Positions 44,741 through 53,510 of a stretch of 64,000 nucleotides of DNA are shown here, in pieces; position 1 is the stretch's first letter, and each line of letters opens with the position of its first letter. The notes under the pieces are model-generated. The model searched no databases, had not been told where the DNA came from, and saw only the letters and a program-made list of their open reading frames with translations. Made by a program: the position numbers and the translations under genes. Source of the stretch: Pseudoflavonifractor sp. An184 (lineage in GTDB: Bacteria; Bacillota; Clostridia; Oscillospirales; Oscillospiraceae); the NCBI RefSeq assembly GCF_002160305.1, contig NZ_NFKI01000002.1:62001-126000 (forward strand). Direction: 5' to 3'.

Positions 44741-44769
44741 TTGACAAGGGGCGGGGCTTATGGTATGCT
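44741..44769 (+). promoter_or_regulatory. Sigma-A promoter of the acetyltransferase gene
   Basis: TTGACA (44741-44746), 17-base spacer, TATGCT (44764-44769). Confidence 0.75.
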
Positions 44770-44809
44770 GAGGCCGAGAACCCCATTTTGCTTGAGAGGA
44801 GGCGCGCCC

Positions 44810-45451
44810 TTGTTTACTCCCATCGATCTGGAGACCTGGCCCCGCCGGGCGGTCTTTGAAAATTTTTTGGAGCTGGACTGCAGTTATAGTCTCACCGTCC
44901 CCCTGTCCATCGCCCCTCTGCTCCGGTATGTGCGGGGACGCGGCCTGCGCCTCTACCCCGCCCTCACCTGGGCGGTGACCACCGCCGTCAACCGGCACAA
45001 GGAGTTCCGCATGGCCTATGACCGGGAGGGGCGGCTGGGGTACTACGGCCTGGTGCACCCGGAGTACACGGTGCTGGACCCGGCCACCCACAATATGGAC
45101 AGCCTGAACACCGCCTATACCCCCTCCTTTCCGGACTTTTATCGGGCCATGACGGAGGACCTGGACCGCTTCCAGCAGGACGGGACCCGCACGGTCAGCC
45201 GGGAGAACTCCATCCTCCTCTCCTGCGTGCCCTGGTTCTCCTACACCGGCGTGTCCTTCCACCCCAAGTCCAGCCTGATGTTCCTGCGCCCCATGTTCGT
45301 GTGGGGCAGGTACCAGGAGCAGGGGGAGGACGTCACCCTCCCCTTCACCCTCCAGGTCCACCACGCGGCTGCGGACGGGTACCACTGCCACCTGCTGCTG
45401 GAGGAGCTGCGCGGCCTGCTGGAGCGGCCGGAGGAGTCATTTGCCCTTTGA
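44810..45451 (+). CDS. Chloramphenicol acetyltransferase-like protein
   Basis: 213 aa from a TTG at 44810 with GAGGAGG about seven bases upstream. The CAT fold is evident: FTPIDLETWPRRAVFENFL at the start, SCVPWFSYTGVSFH in the middle, and the catalytic motif HHAAADGYHCHLLLEEL near the C-terminus (HHxxxDG with the general-base His). Length fits type A CAT trimers. Many chromosomal members of this family acetylate other or unknown substrates, so drug resistance is not proven. Own promoter, with a terminator downstream. Confidence 0.88.
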   Translation: MFTPIDLETWPRRAVFENFLELDCSYSLTVPLSIAPLLRYVRGRGLRLYPALTWAVTTAVNRHKEFRMAYDREGRLGYYGLVHPEYTVLDPATHNMDSLNTAYTPSFPDFYRAMTEDLDRFQQDGTRTVSRENSILLSCVPWFSYTGVSFHPKSSLMFLRPMFVWGRYQEQGEDVTLPFTLQVHHAAADGYHCHLLLEELRGLLERPEESFAL

Positions 45452-45466
45452 TTTTCGTCTTTTCTC

Positions 45467-45494
45467 TTGCTTTTTGGGGAGAAATCGGTATAAT
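45467..45494 (+). promoter_or_regulatory. Sigma-A promoter of the AGCS symporter gene
   Basis: TTGCTT (45467-45472), 16-base spacer, TATAAT (45489-45494). It fires toward a terminator hairpin 40 bases downstream. Confidence 0.6.
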
Positions 45495-45534
45495 AAAGAA
45501 TATCTACGCCTTCCATTGGCGGGGGCGCGGCATA

Positions 45535-45565
45535 CGGGCGGACTCCGGTGGTCCGCCCGTTTTTT
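45535..45565 (+). terminator. Intrinsic terminator after the cat-like gene and inside the AGCS leader
   Basis: CGGGCGGAC / GTCCGCCCG with a 7-base loop and TTTTTT. It ends cat-like transcripts and would also attenuate transcripts from the promoter at 45467. Confidence 0.8.
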
Positions 45566-45613
45566 ACTCCGCCGCCCCGGGAGGCGGCATCAATCGAGAG
45601 GGAGGAATTTTGT

Positions 45614-46981
45614 TTGGAATTGATTTTACAGATCAACAGTTTCATCAACGGGATCGTCTGGGGTCCTATCATGCTGTTCCTGCTGGTGGGTACGGGAGTC
45701 TATCTCACCGTCCGCTGCGGGTGCCTTCAGGCCCGCAAATTCGGCTTTATGCTGCGCAGCACCCTGGGCTCCCTGTTCCGCAAGACGGACAAGGCTTCCG
45801 GCGGGCAGAACCTCACCCCCTTCCAGGCGGTGTCCACTGCCCTGGCCGGGACCGTGGGGACGGGCAACATCGCCGGCGTCACCGGGGCCATCTTCGCCGG
45901 AGGACCGGGGGCGGTCTTCTGGATGTGGGTGTCCGCCTTCTTCGGCATGATGACCAAGTACGCCGAGATCGTCCTGGCGGTGAAGTACCGCCAGGTGGAC
46001 GGGGACGGCACCCACTTCGGCGGCCCCATGTACTACATTGAAAAGGGCACCGGCCAAAAGTGGCTGGCGGTACTGTTCGCCCTGCTGGGCGGCGTCGCCT
46101 GCTTCGGCATCGGCAACATCGCCCAGTCCACCGAGATCGCCGGGGCCATGCAGTCTCTGGTGGGCCTGCCCCCGCTGTACACCGGCATCCTTCTGGCCAT
46201 CCTCACCGCCTTTGTGGTCATCGGCGGTGTGAAGCGCATCGGGCAGGTGGCCTCCTACCTGGTCCCCTTTATGGCCATCTTCTACATCGTGGCGGGCGTG
46301 GCCGTCATCCTGCTGCGCATCACCGACGTCCCCGCCGTCCTGGCCTCCATCTTCACCGAGGCGTTCAGCTTCCGGGCGGTGGGCGGCGGCGTGTTCGGCT
46401 ACGCCATTCTGGTGGCTATGCGCCAGGGCTTCGCCCGGGGCGTGTTCTCCAACGAGGCGGGCCTGGGCTCGGCCCCCATGGCCCACGCCGCCTCCAACAC
46501 CAAGGAGCCGGTGGAGCAGGGCCTGTGGGGCATCTTCGAGGTCTTTGTGGACACCATCATCATCTGCACCCTCACCTCCATGGCGGTGCTCCTGTCCGGG
46601 GTGCTGGAGAACGACGTCAACTCCTACGGCTCCAACGGCGCGGCTGCCGCCGCCGCGTTCAACGCCATTCTCCCCGGCACCATCGGCGGCACGGTGCTCC
46701 AGATCAGCCTGCTGTTCTTCGCCCTGTCCACCATCCTGGGCTGGAGCTACTACGGGGAGCGGTGCTGGGGCTACCTCACCCACAACAGCAAGATTGCCAA
46801 CCTGATTTTCAAGGTGGCCTTCGTGCTGGTGTGCGTGGTGGGCGCTGTGGGCTCCGGCAGCCTGATGTGGGACATCTCCGACACCCTCAACGGCATGATG
46901 GCCATTCCCAACCTGATCGGACTGCTCCTGCTCTCGGGCACGGTGGTCCAGCTGACCCGCACCTACTTCAAAGACAAATAG
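45614..46981 (+). CDS. Sodium:alanine symporter (AGCS family)
   Basis: 455 aa from a TTG at 45614 with GGAGG eight bases upstream. AGCS signatures: GGQNLTPFQAVSTALAGTVGTGNIAGV and RGVFSNEAGLGSAPMAHAAS, among about 11 membrane helices. Imports alanine or glycine with Na+. Monocistronic. Nucleotide composition matches the chromosome. Confidence 0.95.
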   Translation: MELILQINSFINGIVWGPIMLFLLVGTGVYLTVRCGCLQARKFGFMLRSTLGSLFRKTDKASGGQNLTPFQAVSTALAGTVGTGNIAGVTGAIFAGGPGAVFWMWVSAFFGMMTKYAEIVLAVKYRQVDGDGTHFGGPMYYIEKGTGQKWLAVLFALLGGVACFGIGNIAQSTEIAGAMQSLVGLPPLYTGILLAILTAFVVIGGVKRIGQVASYLVPFMAIFYIVAGVAVILLRITDVPAVLASIFTEAFSFRAVGGGVFGYAILVAMRQGFARGVFSNEAGLGSAPMAHAASNTKEPVEQGLWGIFEVFVDTIIICTLTSMAVLLSGVLENDVNSYGSNGAAAAAAFNAILPGTIGGTVLQISLLFFALSTILGWSYYGERCWGYLTHNSKIANLIFKVAFVLVCVVGAVGSGSLMWDISDTLNGMMAIPNLIGLLLLSGTVVQLTRTYFKDK

Positions 46982-47161
46982 CCTTCGTGTAAAACAAGCC
47001 CGGCGGACCGTCTCCCCCCTGAGGCGGCCCGCTGTCGTTTTACTCCCGCCCCATAAAGGAAAAAACGGGGAAACGCTCTGTCTCCCCTTGCCATCCGCCC
47101 AGAGCTGTGGTAATAATATTACTATAATAATGTATAAAACGAAGCAGGGAGGCAGAAAATC

Positions 47162-47866
47162 ATGGACAGAAGCCGATTTTCCACCCATAAGTGTTTGGCG
47201 TTTCTTCTGGCCGGGGTCCTGCTGGTCCTTCTGGGCATTTTGGGGGGCTGGCATGTCCTCTCCCGTCAGGCCCAGTGGACGGTCCTGGACCAGGCCGCGC
47301 TGGAGAACGCCGGGGACGTGCACCTGCGCTCCCTCTCCCAGCGGGCGGAGCAGTGCGCCGGCGCCCACGACTTTCTCTGGATCGGAGAGCCGGTGGAGCT
47401 CACCAACCGCCTCTCCTCTGAGGCCCACGCCTTCCTGCCGGTGTGCGCCATCGCCCCCGCCGACGTCCCCAAGTACGGCGACGCCGCCTGGGAGGTCGAG
47501 TTCTCTCTGCTCACCACCTGGGACGGGGAGGAGCCCCCGGCCTGGGTCCCAAAGCTCTCTGTCTCCCAGTGGGAGCTGGAGCTGGACCCGGGAATCAACA
47601 CCGGCCTGGCCGCCCCCGACTGGCGCCCCGCCAGCGGGGCGCGGTGGTACTCCCTCACCCAGGCGGACGCCTCCCTCTGGAATGAGGCCCGGAACGGGAC
47701 CCCCCACATCCGGTACAGCCTCCAGGCCGCCGCCCTGGACTCCGACGGCCCGGACAATGCGCCCGCCTCCGGCGCCCTGTCTCTCTCCTTCACCCTGGAG
47801 GGCGGCGGACAGGCCCAGTCCTACCAGTGCCGTCTCCCCTTCGACTATCTCTCCAGCGCCGCGTGA
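47162..47866 (+). CDS. Membrane-anchored hypothetical protein, 234 aa
   Basis: Residues about 10-32 form one hydrophobic helix (CLAFLLAGVLLVLLGILGGW); the rest is extracellular-type, rich in Trp, Ser and Pro, beta in character. No family recognised. It ends in FDYLSSAA. It lies between the AGCS gene and the rimP promoter and is followed by a GC-rich hairpin (47873-47904). Probably exported and anchored. Confidence 0.65.
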   Translation: MDRSRFSTHKCLAFLLAGVLLVLLGILGGWHVLSRQAQWTVLDQAALENAGDVHLRSLSQRAEQCAGAHDFLWIGEPVELTNRLSSEAHAFLPVCAIAPADVPKYGDAAWEVEFSLLTTWDGEEPPAWVPKLSVSQWELELDPGINTGLAAPDWRPASGARWYSLTQADASLWNEARNGTPHIRYSLQAAALDSDGPDNAPASGALSLSFTLEGGGQAQSYQCRLPFDYLSSAA

Positions 47867-47927
47867 CGCCCAGGGCCCGGACGGGTTCTCCCCTGTCCGG
47901 GCCCGGAAAAAATATCTGGAAAACCCC

Positions 47928-47956
47928 TTGCAATCCGGTTTCGGCTATGGTATAGT
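47928..47956 (+). promoter_or_regulatory. Sigma-A promoter of the rimP-nusA-infB cluster
   Basis: TTGCAA (47928-47933), 17-base spacer, TATAGT (47951-47956), about 95 bases before rimP. Confidence 0.75.
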
Positions 47957-47984
47957 AGGAAAGTAAATTATGGTAGTATTGGCT

Positions 47985-48012
47985 AGAGTGGGGTTTCGGC
48001 TCCGCTCTTTTT
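47985..48012 (+). terminator. Leader attenuator before rimP-nusA
   Basis: AGAGTGGGG / CTCCGCTCT stem of nine pairs, two of them G-U, with a 6-base loop, then TTTTT. A weak terminator of this kind in the rimP leader is the site of NusA autoregulation in Bacillus subtilis. Confidence 0.65.
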
Positions 48013-48050
48013 CCTTGACTAAAGGGCCGGGACCGGCACAGGAGGCATGT

Positions 48051-48506
48051 ATGGCAAAGGTAACCGACGCGGTGGCCCAGCTGGCCCTCCCCTATGTGGA
48101 GGCGGCGGGCTGCACCCTCTGGGATGTGGAGTATGTAAAGGAGGCCGGGGAGTGGTTCCTGCGGGTCTATATCGACAAGGCGGACGGGGTGTCCATTGAG
48201 GACTGCGAGGCGGTCTCCCGCCCCCTGTCCGACAAGCTGGACGAGGCCGACCCCATCGAGGGGAGCTACACCTTCGAGGTGTCCTCCGCCGGGGCCGACC
48301 GGGCGCTGAAAAAGCCCGAGCACTTCGCCCAGTTCCAGGGGGCAGAGGTGGAGGTCCGCCTGTACCGCGCCAAGGACGGCCGGAAGGACTTTATCGGGCT
48401 GCTCCAGTCCTGGCAGGACGGGGACGTGACCCTGGAAGTGGGCGGCGCGCCCATGGTCTTTACCAAGCAAGAAGTAGCCCAGGTGCGGCTGTACCCCCGC
48501 TTCTGA
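48051..48506 (+). CDS. rimP: Ribosome maturation factor RimP
   Basis: 151 aa from the ATG at 48051 with AGGAGG upstream. TLWDVEYVKEAGEWFLRVYIDK, then DCEAVSRPLSDKLD, then YTFEVSSAGADRALKKPEHF (the SSPG-like turn reads SSAG). Helps 30S assembly. First gene of the translation cluster. Confidence 0.95.
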   Translation: MAKVTDAVAQLALPYVEAAGCTLWDVEYVKEAGEWFLRVYIDKADGVSIEDCEAVSRPLSDKLDEADPIEGSYTFEVSSAGADRALKKPEHFAQFQGAEVEVRLYRAKDGRKDFIGLLQSWQDGDVTLEVGGAPMVFTKQEVAQVRLYPRF

Positions 48507-48528
48507 GGCAGTTTAGGAGGAAACATTC

Positions 48529-49743
48529 GTGGCTAAGAAGACGACCAAGAAAGTCAACAACAACGAGCTGGACGGTCCCGAGTTTTTCGCCGCCATCGCT
48601 CAGATCGAGCAGGAGAAGGGGATCAAGCCCGGCTATATGATGGAGAAGATCACCCAGGCCCTGGTCTCCGCCTACCGCCGGGACCATGAGGGCGTGGGCG
48701 ACAACCTGGTGGTGGACGCCAATCCGGAGACCAACACCGTGCGCATGTTCCTGAAAAAGGACGTGGTGGAGGAGGTAGACAACCCCGCCACCGAGATCAG
48801 CCTGGCCGAGGCCCAGGCCGCCCTCCCCCGGGCCCAGCTTGGGGACGTGGTCCGCATTGAGATCAAGCCCAAGAGCTTCGGCCGCATCGCCGCCCAGACC
48901 GCCCGTCAGGTCATCATCCAGGGCATTCGGGAGGCGGAGCAGGGCATGGTGTACGACGAGTTCTCCTCCAAGGAGCACGAGCTGCTCACCGGCGAGGTCA
49001 CCCGCATCGACCCCCGCACCGGGGCGGCCACCCTGCGCATCCGGTCCGGCTCTGAGTTCACCGACGCCTATCTGGGCCCCAACGAGCAGGTGAAGGGCGA
49101 GCACTATGTGGAGGGCCAGCGGCTGAAGGTGTACATGGTGGAGGTCCGCAAGGCCACCAAGGGCCCCCAGGTCCTCATCTCCCGCACCCACCCCGGCCTG
49201 GTGAAGCGCCTCTTCGAGCTGGAGGTGCCCGAGATCTTCGACGGCACCGTGGAGATCAAGTCGGTGGCCCGTGAGGCGGGCTCCCGCACCAAGCTGGCGG
49301 TGTGGTCCGCCGACCCCAACGTGGACCCCATCGGCGCCTGCGTGGGTCCCCGGGGCCAGCGTGTGAACACCATCGTGGAGGAGCTCAAGGGCGAGAAGAT
49401 GGACATTATCAAGTACTCCGAGGACCCCGCCGAGTACATCGCCGCCGCCCTCTCCCCCGCCGACGTGATCAGCGTGGACCCCCTCCCCGACGGCAAGAGC
49501 TGCCGGGTGGTGGTCCCTGACGACCAGCTCTCCCTGGCCATCGGCAAGGAGGGCCAGAACGCCCGGCTGGCCGCCAAGCTCACCGGCTTCAAGATCGACA
49601 TCAAGCCCGCCTCCGCCCCCCTGGAGCCCATCGAGGAGCCCGAGGAGGACCTGTTCGCGGAGGAGGCCCCGGCTGAGGAGGCGGAAGCGCCCGCCCAGGA
49701 AGTTGCGGAGACCGAAAACACGGAAGCTCCGGAAGAAGCCTAA
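48529..49743 (+). CDS. nusA: Transcription termination/antitermination factor NusA
   Basis: 404 aa from a GTG at 48529 with AGGAGG upstream. N-terminal RNA polymerase-binding domain, S1 domain (about 135-200), KH1 and KH2 (GACVGPRGQRVNTIVEEL, then LAIGKEGQNARLAAKLTG) and an acidic C-terminal tail (EEPEEDLFAEEAPAEEAEAP). Controls pausing and termination; probably acts on its own leader at 47985. Confidence 0.96.
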   Translation: MAKKTTKKVNNNELDGPEFFAAIAQIEQEKGIKPGYMMEKITQALVSAYRRDHEGVGDNLVVDANPETNTVRMFLKKDVVEEVDNPATEISLAEAQAALPRAQLGDVVRIEIKPKSFGRIAAQTARQVIIQGIREAEQGMVYDEFSSKEHELLTGEVTRIDPRTGAATLRIRSGSEFTDAYLGPNEQVKGEHYVEGQRLKVYMVEVRKATKGPQVLISRTHPGLVKRLFELEVPEIFDGTVEIKSVAREAGSRTKLAVWSADPNVDPIGACVGPRGQRVNTIVEELKGEKMDIIKYSEDPAEYIAAALSPADVISVDPLPDGKSCRVVVPDDQLSLAIGKEGQNARLAAKLTGFKIDIKPASAPLEPIEEPEEDLFAEEAPAEEAEAPAQEVAETENTEAPEEA

Positions 49744-49762
49744 TCTTTCACAGATATATAGA

Positions 49763-49845
49763 GTAGAGTTGAGAGTGGAGAGTGAAGATATCTCCTATCT
49801 CCTATCTCCTATCTCAACTCTCTACTCTTCACTCTCAACTCTAAC
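49763..49845. repeat. Simple-sequence inverted repeat between nusA and rnpM
   Basis: Arms GAGTTGAGAGTGGAGAG (from 49766) and ACTCTTCACTCTCAACTC (ending about 49841) are near-complements; the loop holds TATCTCC three times in a row. Low-complexity, AT-leaning compared with its surroundings. Confidence 0.7.
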
Positions 49846-49864
49846 CAAAAGGGTGGTGCGGAAC

Positions 49865-50143
49865 GTGCCTAAGAAAATACCCATGCGCCAGTGCGTCGGC
49901 TGCCGGGAGATGAAGCCCAAAAAGGAGCTGATTCGGGTGGTCAAGTCTCCGGAGGGGCAGGTCTCCCTGGACTTCCGGGGCAAGCTGCCCGGCCGGGGGG
50001 CCTATGTGTGCCCCGATCCGGCCTGTCTGGCCAAGGCGCGAAAGTCCAGAGCCCTGGAGCGCGCTTTCTCCGCCCCCCTCCCCCCTGAGGTGTGGGAGGC
50101 CCTGGAGGAGCAGATGAAGGAGGTGCCCACGGATGCCCAATGA
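49865..50143 (+). CDS. rnpM: RNase P modulator RnpM (YlxR)
   Basis: 92 aa. A GTG at 49865 is the likely start (MPKKIPMRQCVGCREMKPKKEL), since sequence upstream is repeat DNA. The CVGCRE...RGAYVCPDPACLAKA pattern is the YlxR family. Binds RNase P RNA in Bacillus. It overlaps the next gene by 11 bases. Confidence 0.9.
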   Translation: MPKKIPMRQCVGCREMKPKKELIRVVKSPEGQVSLDFRGKLPGRGAYVCPDPACLAKARKSRALERAFSAPLPPEVWEALEEQMKEVPTDAQ

Positions 50144-50759
50144 CCCCATTCTTCACATGCTGGGACTGGCCCGCAAGGCCGGCCGCCTGGAGATCGGCGA
50201 GGAGCCGGTGGGGGCCGTCTGCCGCGCCAGGCAGGCCAAGCTGGTACTGCTGGCCTGTGACGCGGCCTCCAACACCTTCCGCCGGGCCGCCCACTTCGGC
50301 GAAGCGGGCAACGTGCTCTGGCTGGAGGTCCCCTTTACCAAGGCGGAGCTGGGCTTCGCCCTGGGCCGGGGCAGCTGCGCTATGCTGGCCCTGACGGACG
50401 TGGGCTTTGCCTCCTCCCTGGTGCAGAAGCTCTCCGCCCGGGACCCGGAGAAGTACGGCCCCGCCGCCCAGCAGCTGAAGGCGAAGGCAGACAAGACCCT
50501 CCAGCGGCAGAGAGAGAAGCGCCAGCACGAGAAGAACCTGCGGGAGGGCAAACGGAAACCCTGGGCGGTCCCTCCGACGGAGCAGAAGAACCCCTCCGCC
50601 CCCAAAAAGCCCAAGGCCGCCCGGAAGTCCTCCGGCCCGGCCCGGGGTACTCCCGGCAAGCGGGAGGAAGGTCCCAAACGCTCTGCCCGCCCCGGCGGTC
50701 TTTCCAAGGCCGGTCCCGGCGGCCGTAAGCTGTCCGGCAAGTTCCGGCATCATCCCTAA
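50133..50759 (+). CDS. L7Ae-family RNA-binding protein (YlxQ-like) with basic tail
   Basis: 208 aa. Residues 1-100 follow the L7Ae/eL8 pattern ([20 protein letters not shown], then [16 protein letters not shown]). Residues about 105-208 are an unusual Lys/Arg/Pro/Gly-rich tail, about as long as the domain itself; YlxQ in Bacillus ends after the domain. Probably binds K-turn RNA or the ribosome. The tail may be an unstructured RNA-binding extension. Confidence 0.88.
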   Translation: MPNDPILHMLGLARKAGRLEIGEEPVGAVCRARQAKLVLLACDAASNTFRRAAHFGEAGNVLWLEVPFTKAELGFALGRGSCAMLALTDVGFASSLVQKLSARDPEKYGPAAQQLKAKADKTLQRQREKRQHEKNLREGKRKPWAVPPTEQKNPSAPKKPKAARKSSGPARGTPGKREEGPKRSARPGGLSKAGPGGRKLSGKFRHHP

Positions 50760-50779
50760 GAAACGAGGTGGCTCCCCAT

Positions 50780-53179
50780 ATGATGATAAAATATCCCATT
50801 CACAAGGTTGCCAAGGATTTCAAGCGGGGGTCCAAAGAGCTCCCTTCCAAGGAGATCATGGACATTCTGACCCAGTACGGCCATCCCCCCAAGAACCATA
50901 TGCAGCCCCTGACCGACCAGGAGCTGTCCATCGTGTTTGAATATCTGACCCAGCACAACCAGGTGGACTCCATCGAGTCCATCTACGCCGACGTGTACCA
51001 CGAGCCGGCCGCCGCCAAAAGCGCCGCTCCCGCCCCCAAGCAGCCCGCCCAGGGCCAGCAGCAGGCCAAGAGCGCCAACAGCCAGCCGGCCAAGCAGCCC
51101 GCTCAGAACCAGAGCGCCGCCAAGCCCGCCGCCCAGGGCGCCAAGCCGCAGGGCCAGACCCAGGCCCCCGCCTCCAACAAGCCCGCCTCCCGCACCCCCG
51201 CCAAGAAGGTGGTGGACACCCGGGGCGGCCAGGCGGTGAACCTGGAGAAGTACGACGAGCGTCTGGAGAACTTCACCACCGAGCGCCAGCAGCAGGGCGG
51301 CGGCAAGCAGAAGTTCCAGGGCCGCAACGCCCAGCGCCAGCGGGGCCGTCAGCAGGGCCCCGGCAACAAGCGCCGCCAGGAGGAGGCCGAGAAGATGCGC
51401 CGCCTCCAGCTGGAGATTGCCAAGAAGGCCCCGGTGAAGGTGATGATCCCCGACGAGATCGGCGTTGGCGAGCTGGCCTCCCGCATGAAGAAGACCGGCG
51501 CCGAGGTGGTCAAGACCCTGATGAAGATGGGCGTCATGGCCTCCCTCAGCGAGATCATTGACTACGACACCGCCGCCCTGGTGGCCATGGAGCTGGGCTG
51601 CAAGGTGGAGAAGGAAGTGGTAGTCACCATCGAGGAGAAGCTCATCGACACCACCGAGGACAAGGAGGAGGATCTGATCCCCCGCGCCCCCGTGGTGGTG
51701 GTCATGGGCCACGTGGACCACGGCAAGACCTCCCTGCTGGACTATATCCGCCACGCCAACGTGGTCTCCGGTGAGGCCGGCGGCATCACCCAGCACATCG
51801 GCGCCTATCAGGTGGACGTGAACGGCAAGCCCGTCACCTTCCTGGACACCCCCGGCCACGAGGCCTTTACCGCCATGCGCGCCCGAGGCGCCATGGTCAC
51901 CGACATCGCCATCCTGGTGGTGGCAGCCGACGACGGCATCATGCCCCAGACCGTGGAGTCCATCAACCACGCCAAGGCCGCCGAGATCCCCATCATCGTG
52001 GCCATCAACAAGATGGATAAACCCACCGCCAACCCCGACCGCATCATGCAGCAGCTCACCGAGTACGAGCTGGTGCCCGAGGAGTGGGGCGGCGAGACCA
52101 TTATCTGCCCCATCTCCGCCAAAACCGGCATGGGCATCGACAACCTGCTGGACATGGTGGTCCTCACCGCCGAGATGCGGGAGCTGAAGGCCAACCCCAA
52201 CCGCTCCGCTCACGGCGCAGTCATCGAGGCCCGGCTGGACAAGGGCCGCGGCCCCGTGGCCACCCTGCTGGTGCAGAACGGCACCCTGAAGCAGGGCGAC
52301 GTGATCATCGCCGGCACCGCCGTGGGCCGTGTCCGCGCTATGACCAACGACAAGGGCCAGAAGGTCACCGAGGCCGGCCCCTCCGTCCCCGTGGAGATCA
52401 TCGGCATGGGCGAGGTGCCCGAGGCGGGCGACGACTTCCACGCCGTGGCCGACGAGCGCATGGCCCGGGAGCTGGCCGAGCAGCGCAAGTCCGAGCAGAA
52501 GAACGCCCTGAACAGCAATGTGGGCAAGGTCACCCTGGAGGACCTGTTCAGCCAGATTCAGGCCGGCGAGATGAAGAACCTGAACGTCATCGTCAAGGCC
52601 GACGTCCAGGGTTCCGCCGAGGCGGTGAAATCCTCCCTGGAGAAGCTGTCCAACGAGGAGGTTCGGGTGCGGGTCATCCACTGCGCCGTGGGCGCCATCA
52701 ACGAGTCCGACGTGATGCTGGCCACCACCTCCGGCGCCATCATCGTGGGCTTCAACGTGCGGCCCGACGCCAACGCCAAGGAGAGCGCCGCCCGCAGCCA
52801 CGTGGATATGCGCATGTACCGGGTCATCTACGACGCCATCAACGAGATCGAGGCGGCCATGAAGGGCATGCTCACCCCCAAATTCAAGGAGGTGGACCTG
52901 GGCCGGGCCGAGGTGCGCAACGTGTTCCGCATCACCGGCGTGGGCATGGTGGCCGGCTGCTATGTGCTGGACGGCAAGATGCAGCGGGGCGCCCAGATGC
53001 GCCTGCTCCGGGACAACATCGTCATCTACGACGGCGCCATCGCCTCCCTCCAGCGGTTCAAGGACTCCGTCAAGGAGGTCGCCGCCGGCTACGAGTGCGG
53101 CATTACCTTTGAGAAGTTCCAGGACATCAAGGAAGGCGATATCGTGGAGGCCTACCTCATGGAGGAAGTAGAGCGGTAA
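50780..53179 (+). CDS. infB: Translation initiation factor IF-2
   Basis: 799 aa from the ATG at 50780 (GAGGTGG upstream). N-terminal IF2_N domain, a Gln/Ala/Lys-rich linker (about 70-205), G domain with [16 protein letters not shown] (G1), DTPGHEAF (G3) and NKMDKP (G4), then the IF-2 C domains. The last residues read [11 protein letters not shown] second copy of the 3' end 165 bp downstream ends EAYLMEQIEV, probably the original C-terminus. Confidence 0.97.
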   Translation: MMIKYPIHKVAKDFKRGSKELPSKEIMDILTQYGHPPKNHMQPLTDQELSIVFEYLTQHNQVDSIESIYADVYHEPAAAKSAAPAPKQPAQGQQQAKSANSQPAKQPAQNQSAAKPAAQGAKPQGQTQAPASNKPASRTPAKKVVDTRGGQAVNLEKYDERLENFTTERQQQGGGKQKFQGRNAQRQRGRQQGPGNKRRQEEAEKMRRLQLEIAKKAPVKVMIPDEIGVGELASRMKKTGAEVVKTLMKMGVMASLSEIIDYDTAALVAMELGCKVEKEVVVTIEEKLIDTTEDKEEDLIPRAPVVVVMGHVDHGKTSLLDYIRHANVVSGEAGGITQHIGAYQVDVNGKPVTFLDTPGHEAFTAMRARGAMVTDIAILVVAADDGIMPQTVESINHAKAAEIPIIVAINKMDKPTANPDRIMQQLTEYELVPEEWGGETIICPISAKTGMGIDNLLDMVVLTAEMRELKANPNRSAHGAVIEARLDKGRGPVATLLVQNGTLKQGDVIIAGTAVGRVRAMTNDKGQKVTEAGPSVPVEIIGMGEVPEAGDDFHAVADERMARELAEQRKSEQKNALNSNVGKVTLEDLFSQIQAGEMKNLNVIVKADVQGSAEAVKSSLEKLSNEEVRVRVIHCAVGAINESDVMLATTSGAIIVGFNVRPDANAKESAARSHVDMRMYRVIYDAINEIEAAMKGMLTPKFKEVDLGRAEVRNVFRITGVGMVAGCYVLDGKMQRGAQMRLLRDNIVIYDGAIASLQRFKDSVKEVAAGYECGITFEKFQDIKEGDIVEAYLMEEVER

Positions 53180-53398
53180 TGCCGCACGAGTCCCTCGCGC
53201 AGCGAGGGCGCGCCTTTTGGCGCGTAAAATCGCAGCCGCAGGCGAAGATTTGCGCAGGGCGAATTCATTTCGCCCGAGCATTTTAAAAGTCAAAGGGGCC
53301 CCCGCGGAATGGAACATTCCGTGGGGAAGTGCGGCATTACCTTTGAGAAGTTCCAGGACATCAAGGAAGGCGATATCGTGGAGGCCTACCTCATGGAG
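53096..53398 (+). repeat. 69-bp direct repeat of the infB 3' end around a 165-bp insert
   Basis: 53096-53164 and 53330-53398 are identical by eye over 69 bases. The 165-bp insert between them holds palindromic repeat DNA: CTCGCGCAGCGAG, GCGCGCCTTTTGGCGCG, GGGCGAATTCATTTCGCCC and CCGCGGAATGGAACATTCCG. This gives the structure of a target-site-like duplication, but far longer than usual for a transposon. Confidence 0.85.
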
Positions 53399-53413
53399 CA
53401 GATCGAGGTCTGA
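53327..53413 (+). pseudogene. Orphan 3' fragment of infB
   Basis: Reads [15 protein letters not shown], then [13 protein letters not shown] and TGA at 53413. No start codon or ribosome site; it is a leftover copy of the infB C-terminus created by the duplication. Confidence 0.85.
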
Positions 53414-53471
53414 TTCTAATGCAGAAGGCAGAATGTCCTTCGCCAGACCCCATTTTGATGTTCAATAACCC

Positions 53472-53510
53472 CAACAGCAGGGCGGGCGGTTTCGCCCGTC
53501 CTGTTGTTTT
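53472..53510 (+). terminator. Terminator after the infB region
   Basis: CAACAGCAGGGCGGGC / GCCCGTCCTGTTG with a bulge, then TTTTA. It may separate infB from rbfA transcription. Confidence 0.65.

Noticed and set aside
45626-47707. 693-codon minus-strand frame over the AGCS gene
   Set aside because: Composition (Gly, Ala, His, Asp repeats) is typical of a complementary-strand frame; the plus strand holds a clear symporter.
49790-49812. Three tandem 7-base units, considered as a CRISPR-like or VNTR array
   Set aside because: Far too short, no spacers; part of the loop of a simple inverted repeat.
50756-53317. 853-codon open frame on the minus strand over infB
   Set aside because: Antisense shadow of a high-GC gene: Leu/Val/Gly/His-rich, no domains, no ribosome site. 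infB itself is certain.
53096-53398. Considered as an assembly error producing the infB duplication
   Set aside because: The two copies are separated by 165 bp of unique-looking sequence and have different endings; a second, different case occurs at truB. An error cannot be fully excluded without reads.
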